From contig JASISA010000022.1 of NCBI GenBank assembly GCA_031771865.1, positions 2,170,001 through 2,234,000 of the forward strand: DNA of 64,000 nt, given 5' to 3'. Made by a program: the position numbers and the translations under genes. This stretch comes from Nothophaeocryptopus gaeumannii (lineage: Eukaryota > Ascomycota > Dothideomycetes > Mycosphaerellales > Mycosphaerellaceae). The stretch's first letter is position 1; each line of letters opens with the position of its first letter. Below the pieces are notes generated by a model. It worked only from the letters and a program-made list of their open reading frames with translations, did not search any database and had not been told where the DNA came from. Of this stretch, positions 33,301 through 45,482 are shown piece after piece.

Positions 33301-35497
33301 AAGGCACCCCCGAGAGCTTCCTCCGTGGCCGCCAGACAACGAGCGACGTCTTCACGACGCTGCACAAGCAACGCAGCAGCGAGTAAAAGCATGGAGATCA
33401 TAGCCAGCGCTCTCACGGAGCATGGCGGTGTGAATATATACCCCGGGCGGCGCACAGTCCTCACTGGAAGGTGTCGTTCATGGCAGATTCCATCAATGCA
33501 CATCGCACCAGCGTCACCGCGTCAATTGGCGCTCGCACCAGCGTCACCGCTTTCAGCGTCCGTTCTCCTTGGATCGTTGCCAAAGAGCATTGGAACTGTG
33601 GCACTGCCCAAGGCTGTCCTGGCTGTCCTGGCCGTCCTGGCCGGGTCTGCGACGCGCGCAACCCCATCTGCACTGTGCGGCCAATGACCGAATTGGTGCG
33701 AACTCAATGCTGCCAATGGCATCTCTCGCATACCATACTCAAGAGCAACTCCCAATGGATATCACGTGCTGAAACACTTACCGACGAATGATTTATCCGG
33801 AGCACACTGCACATAATAAGCCGCGAATGGGCCTTTTCGTCCTGTCCGGGACCTGTTCCAAATGAGCAAGTCCACTCGGCGTGCAAGGGGAGGCTGGGTC
33901 GTATAAGTTGCATACCACGCGACGGAGAACCAGGGCTGCAAGCTAGCGTCAGTGTTCATGCACCTGCCAATGCAGTTGTGCTGCAACCAGTGGACGGGGA
34001 ATGCGTCTCCGATGCCAGCGACTAACCTTGTAAGGGGTTGGATCCTTCGAGAAGCGAACGTCTCGATGAATCCTGAAGATCTGGCGTTTCGTCAGTCACT
34101 CTCAACAACAGTACAATCCTCACCCTTTCGGCTGCGTAGCTCTTACAACATCCTTCACGGGAAGTTCTGGGATCGTTTCATCTATCTCCACTAACTTTTC
34201 AGTCATGCTCTCCACGAATCCATGGAAGTCGTTCTCGGCCTGTCGAAAGTCGGGGTCATTTACTACAGGATTGCAGATGTTAGCGTGGCTCTTTCGAGTA
34301 AGCTTCAGACATGGCTGTATGATGTGTTGGCAGCCCCATGTCGGTGGCACACGGACGGCAGGGCCGGAGCGTCCGTGTGAACATGCTATCGTGCTGTGAC
34401 CTCCCGTCGCCGTCAACGCCGTCAACGCCGTTGCCCGTATGGGCCGGCACGCAGCTCCATGATGGGACAGCTCCCCTTGTGCTCCCTCAGATGCTTTCCG
34501 AGCCCCTTCAACCACTGAGATTTGACTAGTATCTCATCCGAGCTACAGGAATCGCCCTGTCGCGATCGTTTGAAGCATTCCACGACAGCATGATTTGCGG
34601 GCCGTGACCTATCATACATGCTGGACATGCAGGGTATTGGAATGTCCTCACGTCTCAATGCATTGCATGCAATCCATACAGTGTACTGTTGCACTGAATG
34701 GAGCTCCGTAAATGAGAGGAAATGCACATCGCCACGGCAAGCTTGTCGACAGGTCCATCTCGATCCCAGTTAACTGTGATCAATAGTGCTCGGAGAATCT
34801 TGGCCAGAGACATCTTCGTGGACAATGATCGTGGCGTGAGAGGAGAAGGATTTTTTTGTGTCCGAATGTAGAGCGAAGGCACTGTCGCCGTCCGTAGACC
34901 TTTTCCCCATCTGCACGAACGAATGTCTTGAAAGAAAGATAGGTACGACTTACACTTCAGCCACGGTCGATTGTTGTTCTCCTTCAAGTCCGTGAGAAAG
35001 AGCAGTGTATTTGGATGGATTGTGCCTTCGGCGTAGGGAATCTTGCCCGCCGGTCTGGCTTTCGGCTTCTTGATGATCAGTTGCTTCCCAAGTCCCAATC
35101 CAGTCTTCTTGCCAGGCTTCCAGGCTAAATTACCAGGTGCGGAGCTCGTTTTTCCAGGAGTTCTCCTCTTTCTCGGAGCCGCTTTCTCATCATCGACATC
35201 GCTGTCTTCGTCTTCAGACTCGCCAGAGTCGGAAACTTCGGCCTGCCCGGGACCATCGTCGAAGTCAGATCCACTGTCCTCTGCAGAAGCTGGGCTCTCA
35301 TCGACTTCTTCCTCCTCGTTATTGTCCTGGTCCAGCTCGTCCTCGGATCCTCCAAAGTACTTGCTTTTGGTGGGTGTGGCGTTCTGGGTTTTGGTCCGCT
35401 TGGCCTCCATGATATCGACTCCAGAACCGGACGCTGCTCGCTTGTGCTTTGCGTGAGTACTTTCGCCGCCAGAGAGTCTCTGCGATCGGCGAGCCAT
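30314..35497 (-). CDS. DUF2461 (TIGR02453) domain protein with very long introns
   Basis: Eight exons reconstruct one protein of about 418 residues: 35497-34954, 34262-34147, 34080-34027, 33935-33916, 33852-33782, 31916-31714, 30883-30743 and 30421-30314. All junctions are GT/AG and preserve frame. Residues 1-150 are basic/acidic and disordered. The DUF2461 domain follows: TLLFLTDLKENNNRPWLK, DFHGFVESMTEKLVEIDET, IFRIHRDVRFSKDPTPYK, SRTGRKGPFAAYYVQ, GGGLWHPE, DADHADIDLLRLRNFTIG, and an acidic tail. DUF2461 proteins are widespread; their activity is not established. Intron lengths are 691, 66, 91, 63, 1865, 830 and 321 nt, so 3.9 kb of a 5.2-kb locus is intronic. The start is the first ATG of the long first exon (MARRSQRLSGGE). 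Confidence 0.88.
31917..33781 (-). other. 1,865-nt intron 5 of the DUF2461 gene
   Basis: Begins GTAAGT and ends TTGCAG. Contains no recognised gene or transposon protein on either strand. Short direct repeats are present: GCACCAGCGTCACCG occurs twice near 33507 and 33536, and CTGTCCTGG-type units repeat at about 33614-33642. Confidence 0.7.
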
Positions 35498-37832
35498 GCT
35501 GTATCGACAATGTCTTGCGCTTGCCCAAGCAGCGGTGCCTCTTCGGATTTTGGCAAGCTCGGTATAGGTGAGATTCCACGGTCGTCCGAGGAGTCTACTT
35601 CTTCTATCCAACGTCACCGACCCCTAATTGTCGTGGAGTCTGCCTTCTGTTGATGCTGCTCTCGCTTGTGCTGGAGAGCGGTGCTATTCAGCGTCGTTCC
35701 CAGATAGCCAAACGGGCCGGCGCGCGTCTCGCGCTAGCGGAGCATATCCGCTGCCGCCAGCGCGCTTACATCGCCAGGGCATACACTACTTTATCTGTAC
35801 TTTATTTGTACTTCATCGGTCAAACAGAAGGGCGTGTCTGAAACGGGCGTCGCTCCTTGTTTGAGAGGAGTATAGTAGCGACGTTGAAAGGCGCGAGACT
35901 TGCGTGAACTTCCGTTCGATACGTGATTTACCTGGAAGCCAATCTATTCCAGAAAGACACTGCTAAGGACAACACTCGCGATTGATTGCACCTGGTCCCT
36001 GCTAAACCCGTAGCAGGGCATGGAGATTCAGTATCAGAAGCCACATCAACCCAATTGAGGGTTAAGGAATGCTTTTCATCTCTGTGACCACTCTAAAGAG
36101 CCGCTAGTCCTCTACCAGCACCTCTATACCTTCAAACACCCAACTGGCGCTCAGCACTATCGCTTTGCTTGAAACCCAAACCGATAGCGTACTAAGATTG
36201 AACGCAATCGGATCTTGAGGACTTGAGCTCGCCACTCATTGCTGAGTAAACCTTGCAAGATTGCAAAACTCGCCGGATTGTCACTTCAAATCTGGATTAC
36301 TATGGCATCGTGGCGATAGCACAGCCAGATGCTCTTCGGCACTGAACGCCGTCACAAGCTCTTGGACGGCATGAGAGAGCTTCAAAAAGTCGGTCACAGG
36401 CTCCACGGAAAATACTCAGCCGCTCGCGGCCATTCTCGAACCAAGCCAACTCTTGGTCACTTCGTTCTGTATCAGGTCAAGGCTCTGCAGGACACATTAT
36501 ATCTGAATGGTCTTCAATGCTGCAGGGACCCCTTCCAATCTTCTGGTTCTGCAAAGATGTTGACACAAAAACCCCATCGTCGGCAAGACCATGAAGAGGC
36601 AGTGCAGATTTGCTTCTAGGCAAGCTGGAGCTAGGAATCCATACGATAAGGGGGGATCGTGACGCAAAGCAGACAAGGTCTCAATCAAGCACGCAGAGCT
36701 CGCAGAACACGCACTGAGTTGGGGGCTTCGTAGACTTCACAGCCACTCTTGAACTGCTACAGATAGACGCCTAACAGCAAACCGAATGTTTGTACGCCGG
36801 TGATGACAGGCCTCCGCCGGTCTGTGGCCCGGGAACTTCGATTATGCGTGCAAGTACCAGACTCTTGCATGTACGCATATGTTTTCTTGCACCCAGAATC
36901 GCTGCCTGGTTCCTCGCTCTTTTTCCGTCTTGGACTATTAACCTGCGCGCAAATCGCAGTGCTTGTGGGAGCCTGACAAATGGTGCGATCTGTCCGTCAG
37001 ACTCGCTCGCCTTGGGCATGCTCGGACACAAGGCCGCAGCTACATGCCGCTGCTGTACACCGCTGTCGTCTGAACGACAAGGTGACTATGTATTCAAGGG
37101 TTTTCGTGAGGCCGTGTCGTTGTGGGTGTGTTGCTCAGAGCTCAAGAGCTCCAAAGCCGATTCGAAGATTGATCTGGTCCGTTGTCTCGGGTCGACCGAT
37201 TATTGCCACTTGGTCGCAGTCGGCTGCATCCATCTTGCAGTATACCGACGACTCCAGGAACCGTTGGCTGGGTGTCTTTGGCGGAGGCGGACCTCAAGCT
37301 TTCGGGCACAAGAGCCAGGCAAAAGCTTGGCACGAGCTTCCATCATCAGGCTTGCAATATCATTTCTCCTGCTGACAGTCTGACTCCTGGGCTTGGCTTC
37401 TATCCGTGCGACAATCCATTCCACAAGATGAACTCTTATCTGCACTCCGTCTCACATATTTGCCACACCTCACACAAATGACCAAGGCCACGCAAATGGC
37501 TGGCTCGGACGTCGCCGCGCTATACCTCAGCGGCGCATCTCAATGGCTGGACGTCAAATTGAGTGGAGCCGCCCCTCCAGCTGATAATGCAGGCGGGGCT
37601 CGCGAACCGAGAAATCCATCCTCGACCTGCTTCTTCGAGGCATACGACCTGCGTACCTGACTGGCTTGCTGCTACCGTGACAACACCATCTGAAGACTAG
37701 CACCGCTAGCTCGTACGACGGCATGAGTGACACAATGGCGACACGAAGCCGGCGCAGGTACAGATGGCTCCTTGCTATAAGATTTAGAGAAGACGCCAGA
37801 AGCGCTCTTGGAAAGGTTTGTGCATCTTCATC
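35498..37832. other. Intergenic, nothing recognised
   Basis: About 2.3 kb upstream of both the DUF2461 gene (minus) and the sedolisin gene (plus). A plus-strand frame of 197 codons (36790-37383) starts at TTG and has no motif. Confidence 0.5.
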
Positions 37833-39883
37833 ATGTTCCTCCAAAGTGTGCTGTGTGCCATTGGCACCATCTCTGCAGTCAACGCCCTTCCCAAAACTAC
37901 GCGCTCCTTATGCGCAGTCAAGGAACGCCACAATGTACCAAGAGAATGGGTCAGAGTTGGAGAGGCCTCGAAGTCCAACATTATCCATCTTGCGATTGGA
38001 TTGAAGCAGCAAAATGAGGGTGTGGTTGAGTCTCACCTCTTGGAGATCTCAGATCCCAGTCACGAGCGTTACGGACAGCATTTGAGCGCAACTGAGATCC
38101 AGGACATTGTTCGACCTTCAGAGCAATCGCGAGACCTCGTCCAGAGCTGGCTCGAAGAGCATGGAATTGCGGGAAATGCAATCCACAGCCCCGCCAAGGA
38201 CTTCATCCACGTCCTAGTGCCCATTGAGAAGGCCGAGGATATGCTGCAGACTTCTTACTCTACCTACAGGCACAGAGACGGCTCGACTATCAACAGAGCT
38301 CCAGAATGGTCCCTGCCAATGCATCTGCACGAGCACATCGACATCGTCCAGCCAACGACATCATTCTTCCACCCCAAGAAGCAATCTACTGGTGACAAGG
38401 AGCTGGTCGGAGAGTCTCACCCTGCATCCTGGTGGGAGAAGCACGGCAAGCCATACGGTCCACCTCCAACATACGGTGGCGACAACGGTAGCAACGTAAG
38501 TCAAATAGGTCTCTACAGGCTGAGAGCCAAGACGCTGATCATAAGACAGTCCTCGGGAGCTGGTCCTATCTCCCAGATCTGCAATGCCAGCTTCGTCACC
38601 CCAGACTGTATTCGTACAGTCTACGGCACGTACGACTACAAGCCCCAAGTCCCGCCTAAGAACAAGATCGCCCACACGAACTATCTCAACGAGTCGAGCA
38701 ACCGCAATGACATTCACTTGTTCCTCTCCAAATATCGCCCAGAAGCCGCCGCAGCTGCATACGAGTTTGAGAACGTGATCATCGCCAACGCTCGGGACAT
38801 CCAAGACACGGCTACAGAAGTGGCGGAGGACGTGGACAAAGAAGCCAATTTGGACTCTACTCAAATCCTCTCTATTGCCTGGCCGACTAACTTCTCTGTG
38901 TACTCCACCGGTGGCAGCCCGCCTTTCACTCCGGATCTCAATACGCCTACGGATACAAATGAACCGTACCTGGTGTGGGTCGATTATGTGCTTGGACAGC
39001 ACGAGCTTCCGCAAGTCATCAGCACTTCATACGGAGACAACGAGCAGACTGTACCTGAGTCGTATGCTAAGAGGGTATGTGCAACACGAGCTAGCACGAT
39101 GAGATTATCACTGACTTGGCCATCTGTAGGTCTGTGCAGCTTTCGCCCAGCTCGGCGCCAGAGGTACATCCGTCCTCTTCAGCTCCGGAGATTTTGGTGT
39201 TGGCTCCGACGGCACTTGCTTCTCCAACGACGGAAAGAACACCACCGAGTTCACTCCCGCCTTTCCTGCTGTAAGCCATACCCCCCCCCTTACCCCCAAA
39301 CCACAATACTAACGAAAAACAGGGCTGCCCGTGGGTAACCACCGTCGGCGGAACAGCCAACTTCGAACCCGAAGTCGCCGTATCCCGCTTCGCCTCCGGC
39401 GCCGGTTTCTCCAACTACTTCTCCCAACCATCCTACCAATCCTCCACCGTAAACGCCTACGTCAAATCCCTCAACGGTCTCCACGACGGTCTATACAATA
39501 AATCCGGCCGCGCCTACCCCGACGTCGCAGCCCAGGGAAACCACGACGTCTACGCCTGGGCGGGAAATATCTCCACGATCGGAGGAACTTCCGCTTCCTG
39601 TCCTACTTTCTCCGCCGTCATTTCCCTTGTAAATGATGCTTTGATCGCGAAGGGAAAACCTTCGCTGGGTTTCTTGAATCCTTGGATTTATGGAGGTGCG
39701 TACAAGGCGCTCACTGATGTTACGTCTGGGAATTCGTATGGATGTAATACGTCAGGCTTCCCGGCAACAGAAGGGTGGGATGCTGTGACTGGTTGGGGGA
39801 CGCCGAATTTTGGGAAGCTTGTGGAGGCGGCTTTTGAAAAGTATGATGGTGGGAAGCATGGGAGTTATGGGAAAGGGTGGTAG
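37833..39883 (+). CDS. Sedolisin family tripeptidyl-peptidase (S53), secreted
   Basis: Serine-carboxyl protease acting outside the cell or in the vacuole at acid pH, releasing tripeptides. Four exons, 37833-38495, 38550-39074, 39130-39270 and 39323-39883, give 629 residues, normal for the family. A signal peptide (MFLQSVLCAIGTISAVNALP) precedes a pro-kumamolisin prodomain (HNVPREWVRVG...VPIEKAEDMLQTSY). The catalytic set is intact: Glu319 and Asp323 in EANLD, oxyanion Asp417 in SSGDFGVGSDG, and nucleophile Ser533 in GGTSASCP. The Ca-binding end DVTSGN...GWDAVTGWGTPNF is present. The first intron is 54 nt and in frame, so the true protein depends on its removal. Unlike the subtilase at the left edge, nothing is broken. 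ATG 37833 is preferred because it starts the signal peptide. Confidence 0.93.
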
Positions 39884-40209
39884 ATAGTCTTACCTATATC
39901 GACAGACACGTAACCAGTAATTGAGATATGAAACAAAGACTGCCAGCAGGGCTGGGACCAATACACTTACAGACATTGTAAATAAAAACTTTATTCAAAA
40001 CTCCAGGCTACCTGCGGCAACATCATCAGAGCACCATGAACGCCTTCCAGGCGGAGACCAAGCAACTCTTGTACATGGTAATTGGGCGCTATTCTCCCTC
40101 CTTCCGCGCATTGGTATCTGAGGATCGTGAAAATAATCGCTCAAAGTTAGTAGTAGTCGGTAGTAGTATGACAAGATCCCGAACCCTCTCATCCCTGTCA
40201 GATGCTTGC
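39884..40209. other. Intergenic (tail-to-tail)
   Basis: 3' spacer between the sedolisin and the Rab5-like gene. Nothing recognised. Confidence 0.6.
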
Positions 40210-41063
40210 TTAACAGTTGCAACCTCCCGGTCCTCCTGAAGATGCTCCAGGCTCCGCCCGCGATCCCAAATCCACTCCTCCTGGTCTGCCTGCTGCTCCA
40301 CGCATTCCCCTCTGTGTGGCCTGCTCTATCGGGAGCTTCTTTGCGATGGCGGTGAAAAGCTCTTTCACGTTCTCGGCGGTTTTGGCACTGGTCTCGAAGA
40401 ACAGGAGATTGGCTTCTTTTGCGTATGCTTCGGCGTCTGCTGTGGGTACTGCGCGCTTGTCGGGTTGTTCGGCGACGAGATCGGCTTTGTTTCCGGCCAG
40501 TGCGATGATGATGTTCTCGTTCGCTTGTCGTTGTAGCTCCTTTACCCAGGCTTTGGCCTTGTCTAATGAAGCCTGTACATCCACGTCAGTCTGTAGTCCG
40601 GCGCAAAAGCTTTGTTTCTGGTATAGCGTAACATACTGCTTGTGTTATGTCATATACGACGACTGCACAGTTCGCGTTGCGGTAGTACATGGGTGCCAGT
40701 GACTTGTATCGCTCCTGCCCAGCGGTATCCCATATCTCAAACTTTACGGTGGTCTGCTCGTCGAGTGCAATCGTCTGTGTGAGGAAGGCTGCGCCGATTG
40801 TGGATTCTCTGTAGTCGTCGAATTGGTCCTGTTTGCTGCTAGTCAGAGGTTGTGCTATCAGTGTGAGTGTTGGGACTGATATCTCACCTTTACGAATCGC
40901 AGAACAAGGGAGCTTTTTCCGACAGCAGATTCGCCTGTGTTGAGCTTCAATCAGCATGCTATGCTTCTCACACATCCTCCCATTGTGGCGACGTACCCAG
41001 CAAGACTAGTTTGAATTGTGCAAAGCGAGCGCCGCCTGGCCTCGCGCTTTGTCTCGCCGCCAT
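40210..41063 (-). CDS. Rab5-family small GTPase (Ypt51/Vps21-like)
   Basis: Early-endosome GTPase controlling vesicle fusion. Four exons, 41063-40997, 40934-40888, 40828-40637 and 40572-40210, give 222 residues. G1 GESAVGKSS begins at residue 23, split by intron 1 after the first Gly base. The Rab5-type effector loop is ESTIGAAFLTQ. G3 is WDTAGQERYKSLAPMYYRNA, G4 NKAD, G5 ETSAK. The C terminus ends GGCNC, a CxC double-geranylgeranylation signal. Introns are 50-64 nt. The gene lies head-to-head with the Sac1 phosphatase, 358 nt between starts, so the two may share a promoter. The start (MAARQSARPGGARFAQFKL) is the only ATG giving the conserved FKLVLLG strand. Confidence 0.95.
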
Positions 41064-41421
41064 TGAGGGGAGCGTATGGGTGGTAGTTTTGTGATCGCCT
41101 GCGCTGTGTGAGGAAGTATATTGGAAGTCGTCGGCTCGGCGTTCGAGGGCGGAGTGCGTCGGGGAGGTGGTGGGGGGTGGTGGATGTTTGGCTGGTGGTG
41201 TTGATGCCACCTGCTGCTGGGAGACGAACTGGAGACGGATGATCGTCGCACGTGCCACAAGTGATGTCAGGAGCCGCCAAGCCACAGCCATCCGCAGAAC
41301 GAGCGCCCTGGCCCTGACATCTCAATCTGCCCCTTGTGTTTCGATATCAAAGGCTCAAAGCACGTCGAGAACGCCTAGATTGCCTTCATCGAGCTTGTCA
41401 AGCTCTTCAAGAACAGGCAAG
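41064..41421. promoter_or_regulatory. Divergent promoter, Rab5-like / Sac1
   Basis: 358 nt between two head-to-head start codons. No TATA box stands out. Both genes act on endosomal/phosphoinositide membrane traffic, so a shared promoter is a reasonable inference. Confidence 0.45.
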
Positions 41422-43620
41422 ATGAGCGCGACGTTGCCATTCCGCGACATCAACGTCCACGCGTCCTCCAACTACTACGCCTTCTCCTCGCCATCATCCC
41501 CGGATGCGCCAACATTGGTAGTGGATCGGCCGTCTGGAGATATCAGACTCAACGATGGGAAATTCACCGGCGGGCATCGTGTCTCCAGTATATCCGGTAT
41601 TCTAGGCATCATCAAGCTGCGATTAGGTATGATTCAATATGTCGGGCCGGCGTTCGGGGTTGTATGCTGAGAATTGTGTTGTAGATAGCTATGTGATTAT
41701 CATCACGAAGTCACAGGCCGTGGGAAGGCTCAAAGGCCATCAAATCTACAAGGTCGTCTCAACAGAGTTTCTCCCGCTCCGAGAACGCCAAATCAAGGAT
41801 CCAGACGAGGACACATATCTCAAGTACCTGCAGACACTAATGAAGAATGGGCCCATGTACTTTTCATATTCTCTCGACCTGACCAACAGTCTCCAACGGC
41901 AAGCTCAAAGCGATGCAAATGAGCCACTGTGGGATCGCGCCGACGACCGCTTCTTCTGGAATCGTTTCATATCATCGCCACTCATCGATCTTCGCCTTGG
42001 TAAGGCAAGTGGCAGAGTTTCATCAGGACCGCAACCTGCTGTCGACCCATACATACTTCCTGTGGTATATGGAATGATGAGCATAACCAACACATCAATC
42101 AAAGGCAACTCCTTGACCTTTGTGCTCATCACCAGGAGATCACGACATCGAACCGGCACCCGGTACTTGTCTCGAGGTATCGACGAAGAGGGCCACGTTT
42201 CCAATTACAACGAGACCGAGCAAGCCATCATCATCAACGACAGCGGCTCAAGTGGAATGACAAGCTACGCTGGTGATAGAGGCTTTCAAAATGGCAAGCC
42301 AGTGAGCGGCCCCGAAACACAAGTCCTGTCTTATGTGCAGACACGAGGGAGTGTGCCGGTGTACTGGGCTGAGATCAATACTCTCAAATACACACCGAAG
42401 CTCCAGATCAGGGGTGTTGAGAGCGCGACGAATGCTGCGAGAAAGCACTTCGACGAGCAGATCCAATTGTATGGGGAGAACTACATGGTCAACTTGGTCA
42501 ACCAGAGGGGCCGTGAGCAACGAGTGAAAGACGCCTACGAACAACTAGTAAAGATCCTACAGTCGCACTCGACTGAGTATACAGAGGCCGACCGGAAGAC
42601 CAAGGAGAAATTCAACGTGCTTGAACCAGGTGACAAGCGCAGTTGGTATGATCATCTGCACTACATCTATTTCGACTTCCACAACGAGACAAAAGGCTTG
42701 AAATGGTATCGGGCTCAGCTTCTTCTGGAACAGCTCAAGGATGGCTTGGAAGCAGGTGGATACTTCCATGGAATTGACATGCCCTCAGGTGGCGTTGACA
42801 TTCGGCGAAAGCAGACTGCCGTAGTCCGAACCAACTGCATGGACTGTCTCGACAGGACAAATGTTGTGCAGTCTATGCTGGGCAGATGGGCACTCACCCG
42901 TATGCTGATCGACTTGGGCACACTACGACGAGGAGAAACTGCGCAAGATGATCAAACATTCGAACACCTTTTCCGCAATGTCTGGGCTGACAACGCCGAT
43001 GTTGTATCCAAGACCTACTCGGGTACTGGTGCTCTCAAGACCGACTTTACGAGGACTGGCAACCGAACACGAGCTGGCATGCTCCAAGATCTGAGCAATA
43101 GCTGCACGCGATACGTCAGGAACAACTTCGCAGATGGACCCAGACAAGACGCTTTCGATCTCTTTCTGGGCTACTATTCCCCAGACTCGGCTGGCATCGG
43201 TTCACTCAAGCAATTCGCAGATCGACGGCCTCTCGTCGTTCAAGCCGTGCCGTACGTGCTTGGCTTCTGCGTGTTCTTCGTCTTCATCAGCGTGAGCACA
43301 AATCGTTTGCCGAATACCACCGTCTGGCCTTTGAGACTGTTCACTTTGTTCAGTCTTGCTGTTGCTGGGTGTGCAGGTCGTTTTATGTGGACCTACGGCA
43401 CTCTCTACGTAAGTTGAACCTACTGCGACTCATCTCATACTTTGTACTGACTCGAATGCAGGTCAATTGGCCGAAGCTGAACACACCTCAATGGGCTGTG
43501 GAAGCATACCAGGATACATTGGACAAGGTCTCCAAAGATCCTATCTTGGGCGCGTTCATCGGCAGCAGCAAAGACTCTCGCCTTGGCATGATGGAGGAAG
43601 GCAAAAAGCGACGCGAGTAG
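41422..43620 (+). CDS. SAC1: Sac1-type phosphoinositide phosphatase
   Basis: Removes phosphate from PI4P (and PI3P) on ER/Golgi membranes. Exons 41422-41626, 41685-43408 and 43462-43620 give 695 residues. The SAC domain fills most of the protein; the P-loop CMDCLDRTN (C-x5-R) lies near residue 453. Conserved SAC blocks include FFWNRF, YILPVVYG, SRRRHRTGTRY-like RRSRHRTGTRYLSRG and YWAEINTLKYTPKLQI. Two hydrophobic segments near the C terminus (PYVLGFCVFFVFISVST and LRLFTLFSLAVAGCAGRF) match the two-span ER anchor of Sac1. The last exon supplies the cytosolic tail ending EEGKKRRE, with basic residues near the end that could serve ER retention. Intron 1 is 58 nt and its borders give D from G|AT. 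Confidence 0.95.
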
Positions 43621-44664
43621 ACATTGTCCCGTGCCATCTTGGACATTCGGTCCTTGCCATCACCGATAGATTTTCTTTGTGCTCAGTGTAGCATCAGACC
43701 CGCATAGCGAGCTTCTTTCTAAACCAGGTATAGTAGCTATTAGAAGAACACGTGCTGCTCTTTTTCTCCAGGCATTGGAGGGTCTGTGGCGCTAGAAGGT
43801 TGTATGTATTCCAAGACTATAGAGACATCGTCAATTCCGACTCGGGTAATCCAGAAGCCGGGTGAGGTTAAGAAGTCTATCTCGCTAAGCCCACCGCCTA
43901 GATCACTAACGGACAGGGAGTAGCTTGTGGAGCAGCCCTGGCACAAAATCTGGCAGGGCTATTATTGGCACATCGCATTGATCTTGGCTGTTCTCCAGAT
44001 CGACCACCGTCTTTCTTCTCCATACATCGTGTGCCCAGGCCGATGCTCCCCAGTCGGAACGCAGACTACTGATCGAATACGAGCTCACACCAAGCAAACA
44101 ATGTTCATCAGGATATGAGTCGCTGCTCGGCAGATATATCAATTCTTCTGTGAGACCATGAACCTGCTTGCGGGCTAAATTACTCGAACTTAGGTGGATA
44201 TGCCGCTCACACCCGGAAGCGTTGGGTGATACGACCATGCTACTACTGTCCATTGCCAACTCTCTGGCGGCTGCCGAGACCTGTTCACGAGATCGGTCGC
44301 TCGTGGCAGGCCAGTGAACAGTAGGGCGGTCTGAATTAGCACCACGTGGACGGACCAATGCCCTTCAAAATTATGCCCTTTAACTTCCGCTGGGGTCTTG
44401 AGGCTCGGGTGGACAGACGTCAGTTACGAGGTTTGCTGCGCATTTTGCATGGATGTTGATGATGCAGATCACGACCGATGCTATTCTGGAATCTCTTCGA
44501 AGTTAAGGGTGCAAGCATATAAGGACCTTGCATCCACCGTAGTTTTTCCATCATCAACCCAACAGGAACCGACAACAGATTCACTGTCTACAAGACTCTC
44601 GTTCAGCTCAAGTAGGAACACATCCCGAACAGATTCTCAAGAAGCCCAGCATAATATTACCAAC
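43621..44664. other. Intergenic with coding-like minus-strand segments
   Basis: Two minus-strand frames overlap end to start: one to 43906 (includes an ATG near 44250, MDSSSMVVSPNASGCERH) and one ending at 43740 (GFWITRVGIDDVSIVLEYIQ, then PSS...EKEQHVFF). Both look somewhat protein-like and could be one small gene joined by an unseen intron or separated by a frameshift. No family recognised, so not called. Confidence 0.35.
44518..44523 (+). promoter_or_regulatory. TATA box candidate
   Basis: TATAAG, 147 nt upstream of the ATG of the short secreted-peptide ORF, inside GCAAGCATATAAGGACC. Confidence 0.4.
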
Positions 44665-44793
44665 ATGAGATCCGCAATCGCTCTCCTCTTCGCCGCTGCG
44701 GCTGCAGCTCTCCCAGCACTCCAACTCCACGAGACCAGGGAAGCGATCACTTACAAGAAGTTCAGCGGTCAAGCTCTTTTCGGAGCGTCGTGA
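44665..44793 (+). CDS. Short secreted peptide ORF (hypothetical)
   Basis: ATG opens a 42-residue protein that begins with a textbook signal peptide (MRSAIALLFAAAAAALPA) followed by QLHETREAITYKKFSGQALF and a stop. A TATA-like element and an A/C-rich leader lie upstream. One base frame away, the sequence straight after reads ERRDAAEDAWQYN and then stops, a dibasic site followed by Ala-rich spacer and an aromatic end. This is reminiscent of Kex2-processed peptides, so a one-base shift may have shortened the product. Too small to assign a family; could be an effector-like or pheromone-like peptide, or chance. Confidence 0.45.
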   Translation: MRSAIALLFAAAAAALPALQLHETREAITYKKFSGQALFGAS

Positions 44794-45482
44794 TGCTGCT
44801 GAGGATGCGTGGCAGTACAATTAAGCTGTCTTGATCGAGGGAAGCGAATGATATGCATAGCGTGGAGGGGTATTTGCATTGAGATTGTAATGATGAGATT
44901 TAATCTTATGATTTGGCTTGGGAAAATTTGGATCGCTTCATATGATAGATCAAAATGACGTCTTAAGGACTATATAAATCTAACGCTCGCAATTCTCAAT
45001 TATTGTCTTCTCTATCTGAAGCCCCAGATGTTGTATAAGATTGCAGAAAAGCGCTCTCGGGGTGCGATGCCCCAAAACGTTCGACTTCGTTTCTACCAAG
45101 ACAACAAGGTCGATGAAAGCCACTCTTGACTACTCATTGACAAAGTAGACATGAACGAGGCTTGTTCTGATATTGCATTGAGAGTGCGCGAGCATTGTGA
45201 TTGTTACTGATAACGTTTTGTTGTCCAAAGGTTAGCTTCTGGTCCAACTTTCACACAACGACCAACATCGATTCAAGTACTCCAGACACACAACGAACAA
45301 GAAAGCAATAGATCTGCAACAATTGAGAAGCTCTGGTATCGTTCCTACGGCTTTTAGAAGAGCAACTTGATCGATCATGCCCGCCAAACCGCCCTCAGCT
45401 TCAATATTCCCCCCAAAACATTAGCAATGACACCAAAAAGAATAGGAATCCTGAGTTGAACCCCTTATGCCGTTCGGCGCCC
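44794..45482. other. Intergenic
   Basis: A/T-rich spacer between the short peptide ORF and the tRNA-like sequence. Nothing recognised. Confidence 0.6.

Noticed and set aside
31917..33781. Nested gene or transposon inside DUF2461 intron 5
   Set aside because: Frames on both strands lack recognisable reverse transcriptase, transposase or other domains, and no terminal repeats were seen by eye.
36790..37383. 197-codon plus-strand open frame
   Set aside because: Starts at TTG, lacks motifs, and overlaps other equally open frames; its length is near what chance gives in 64 kb.
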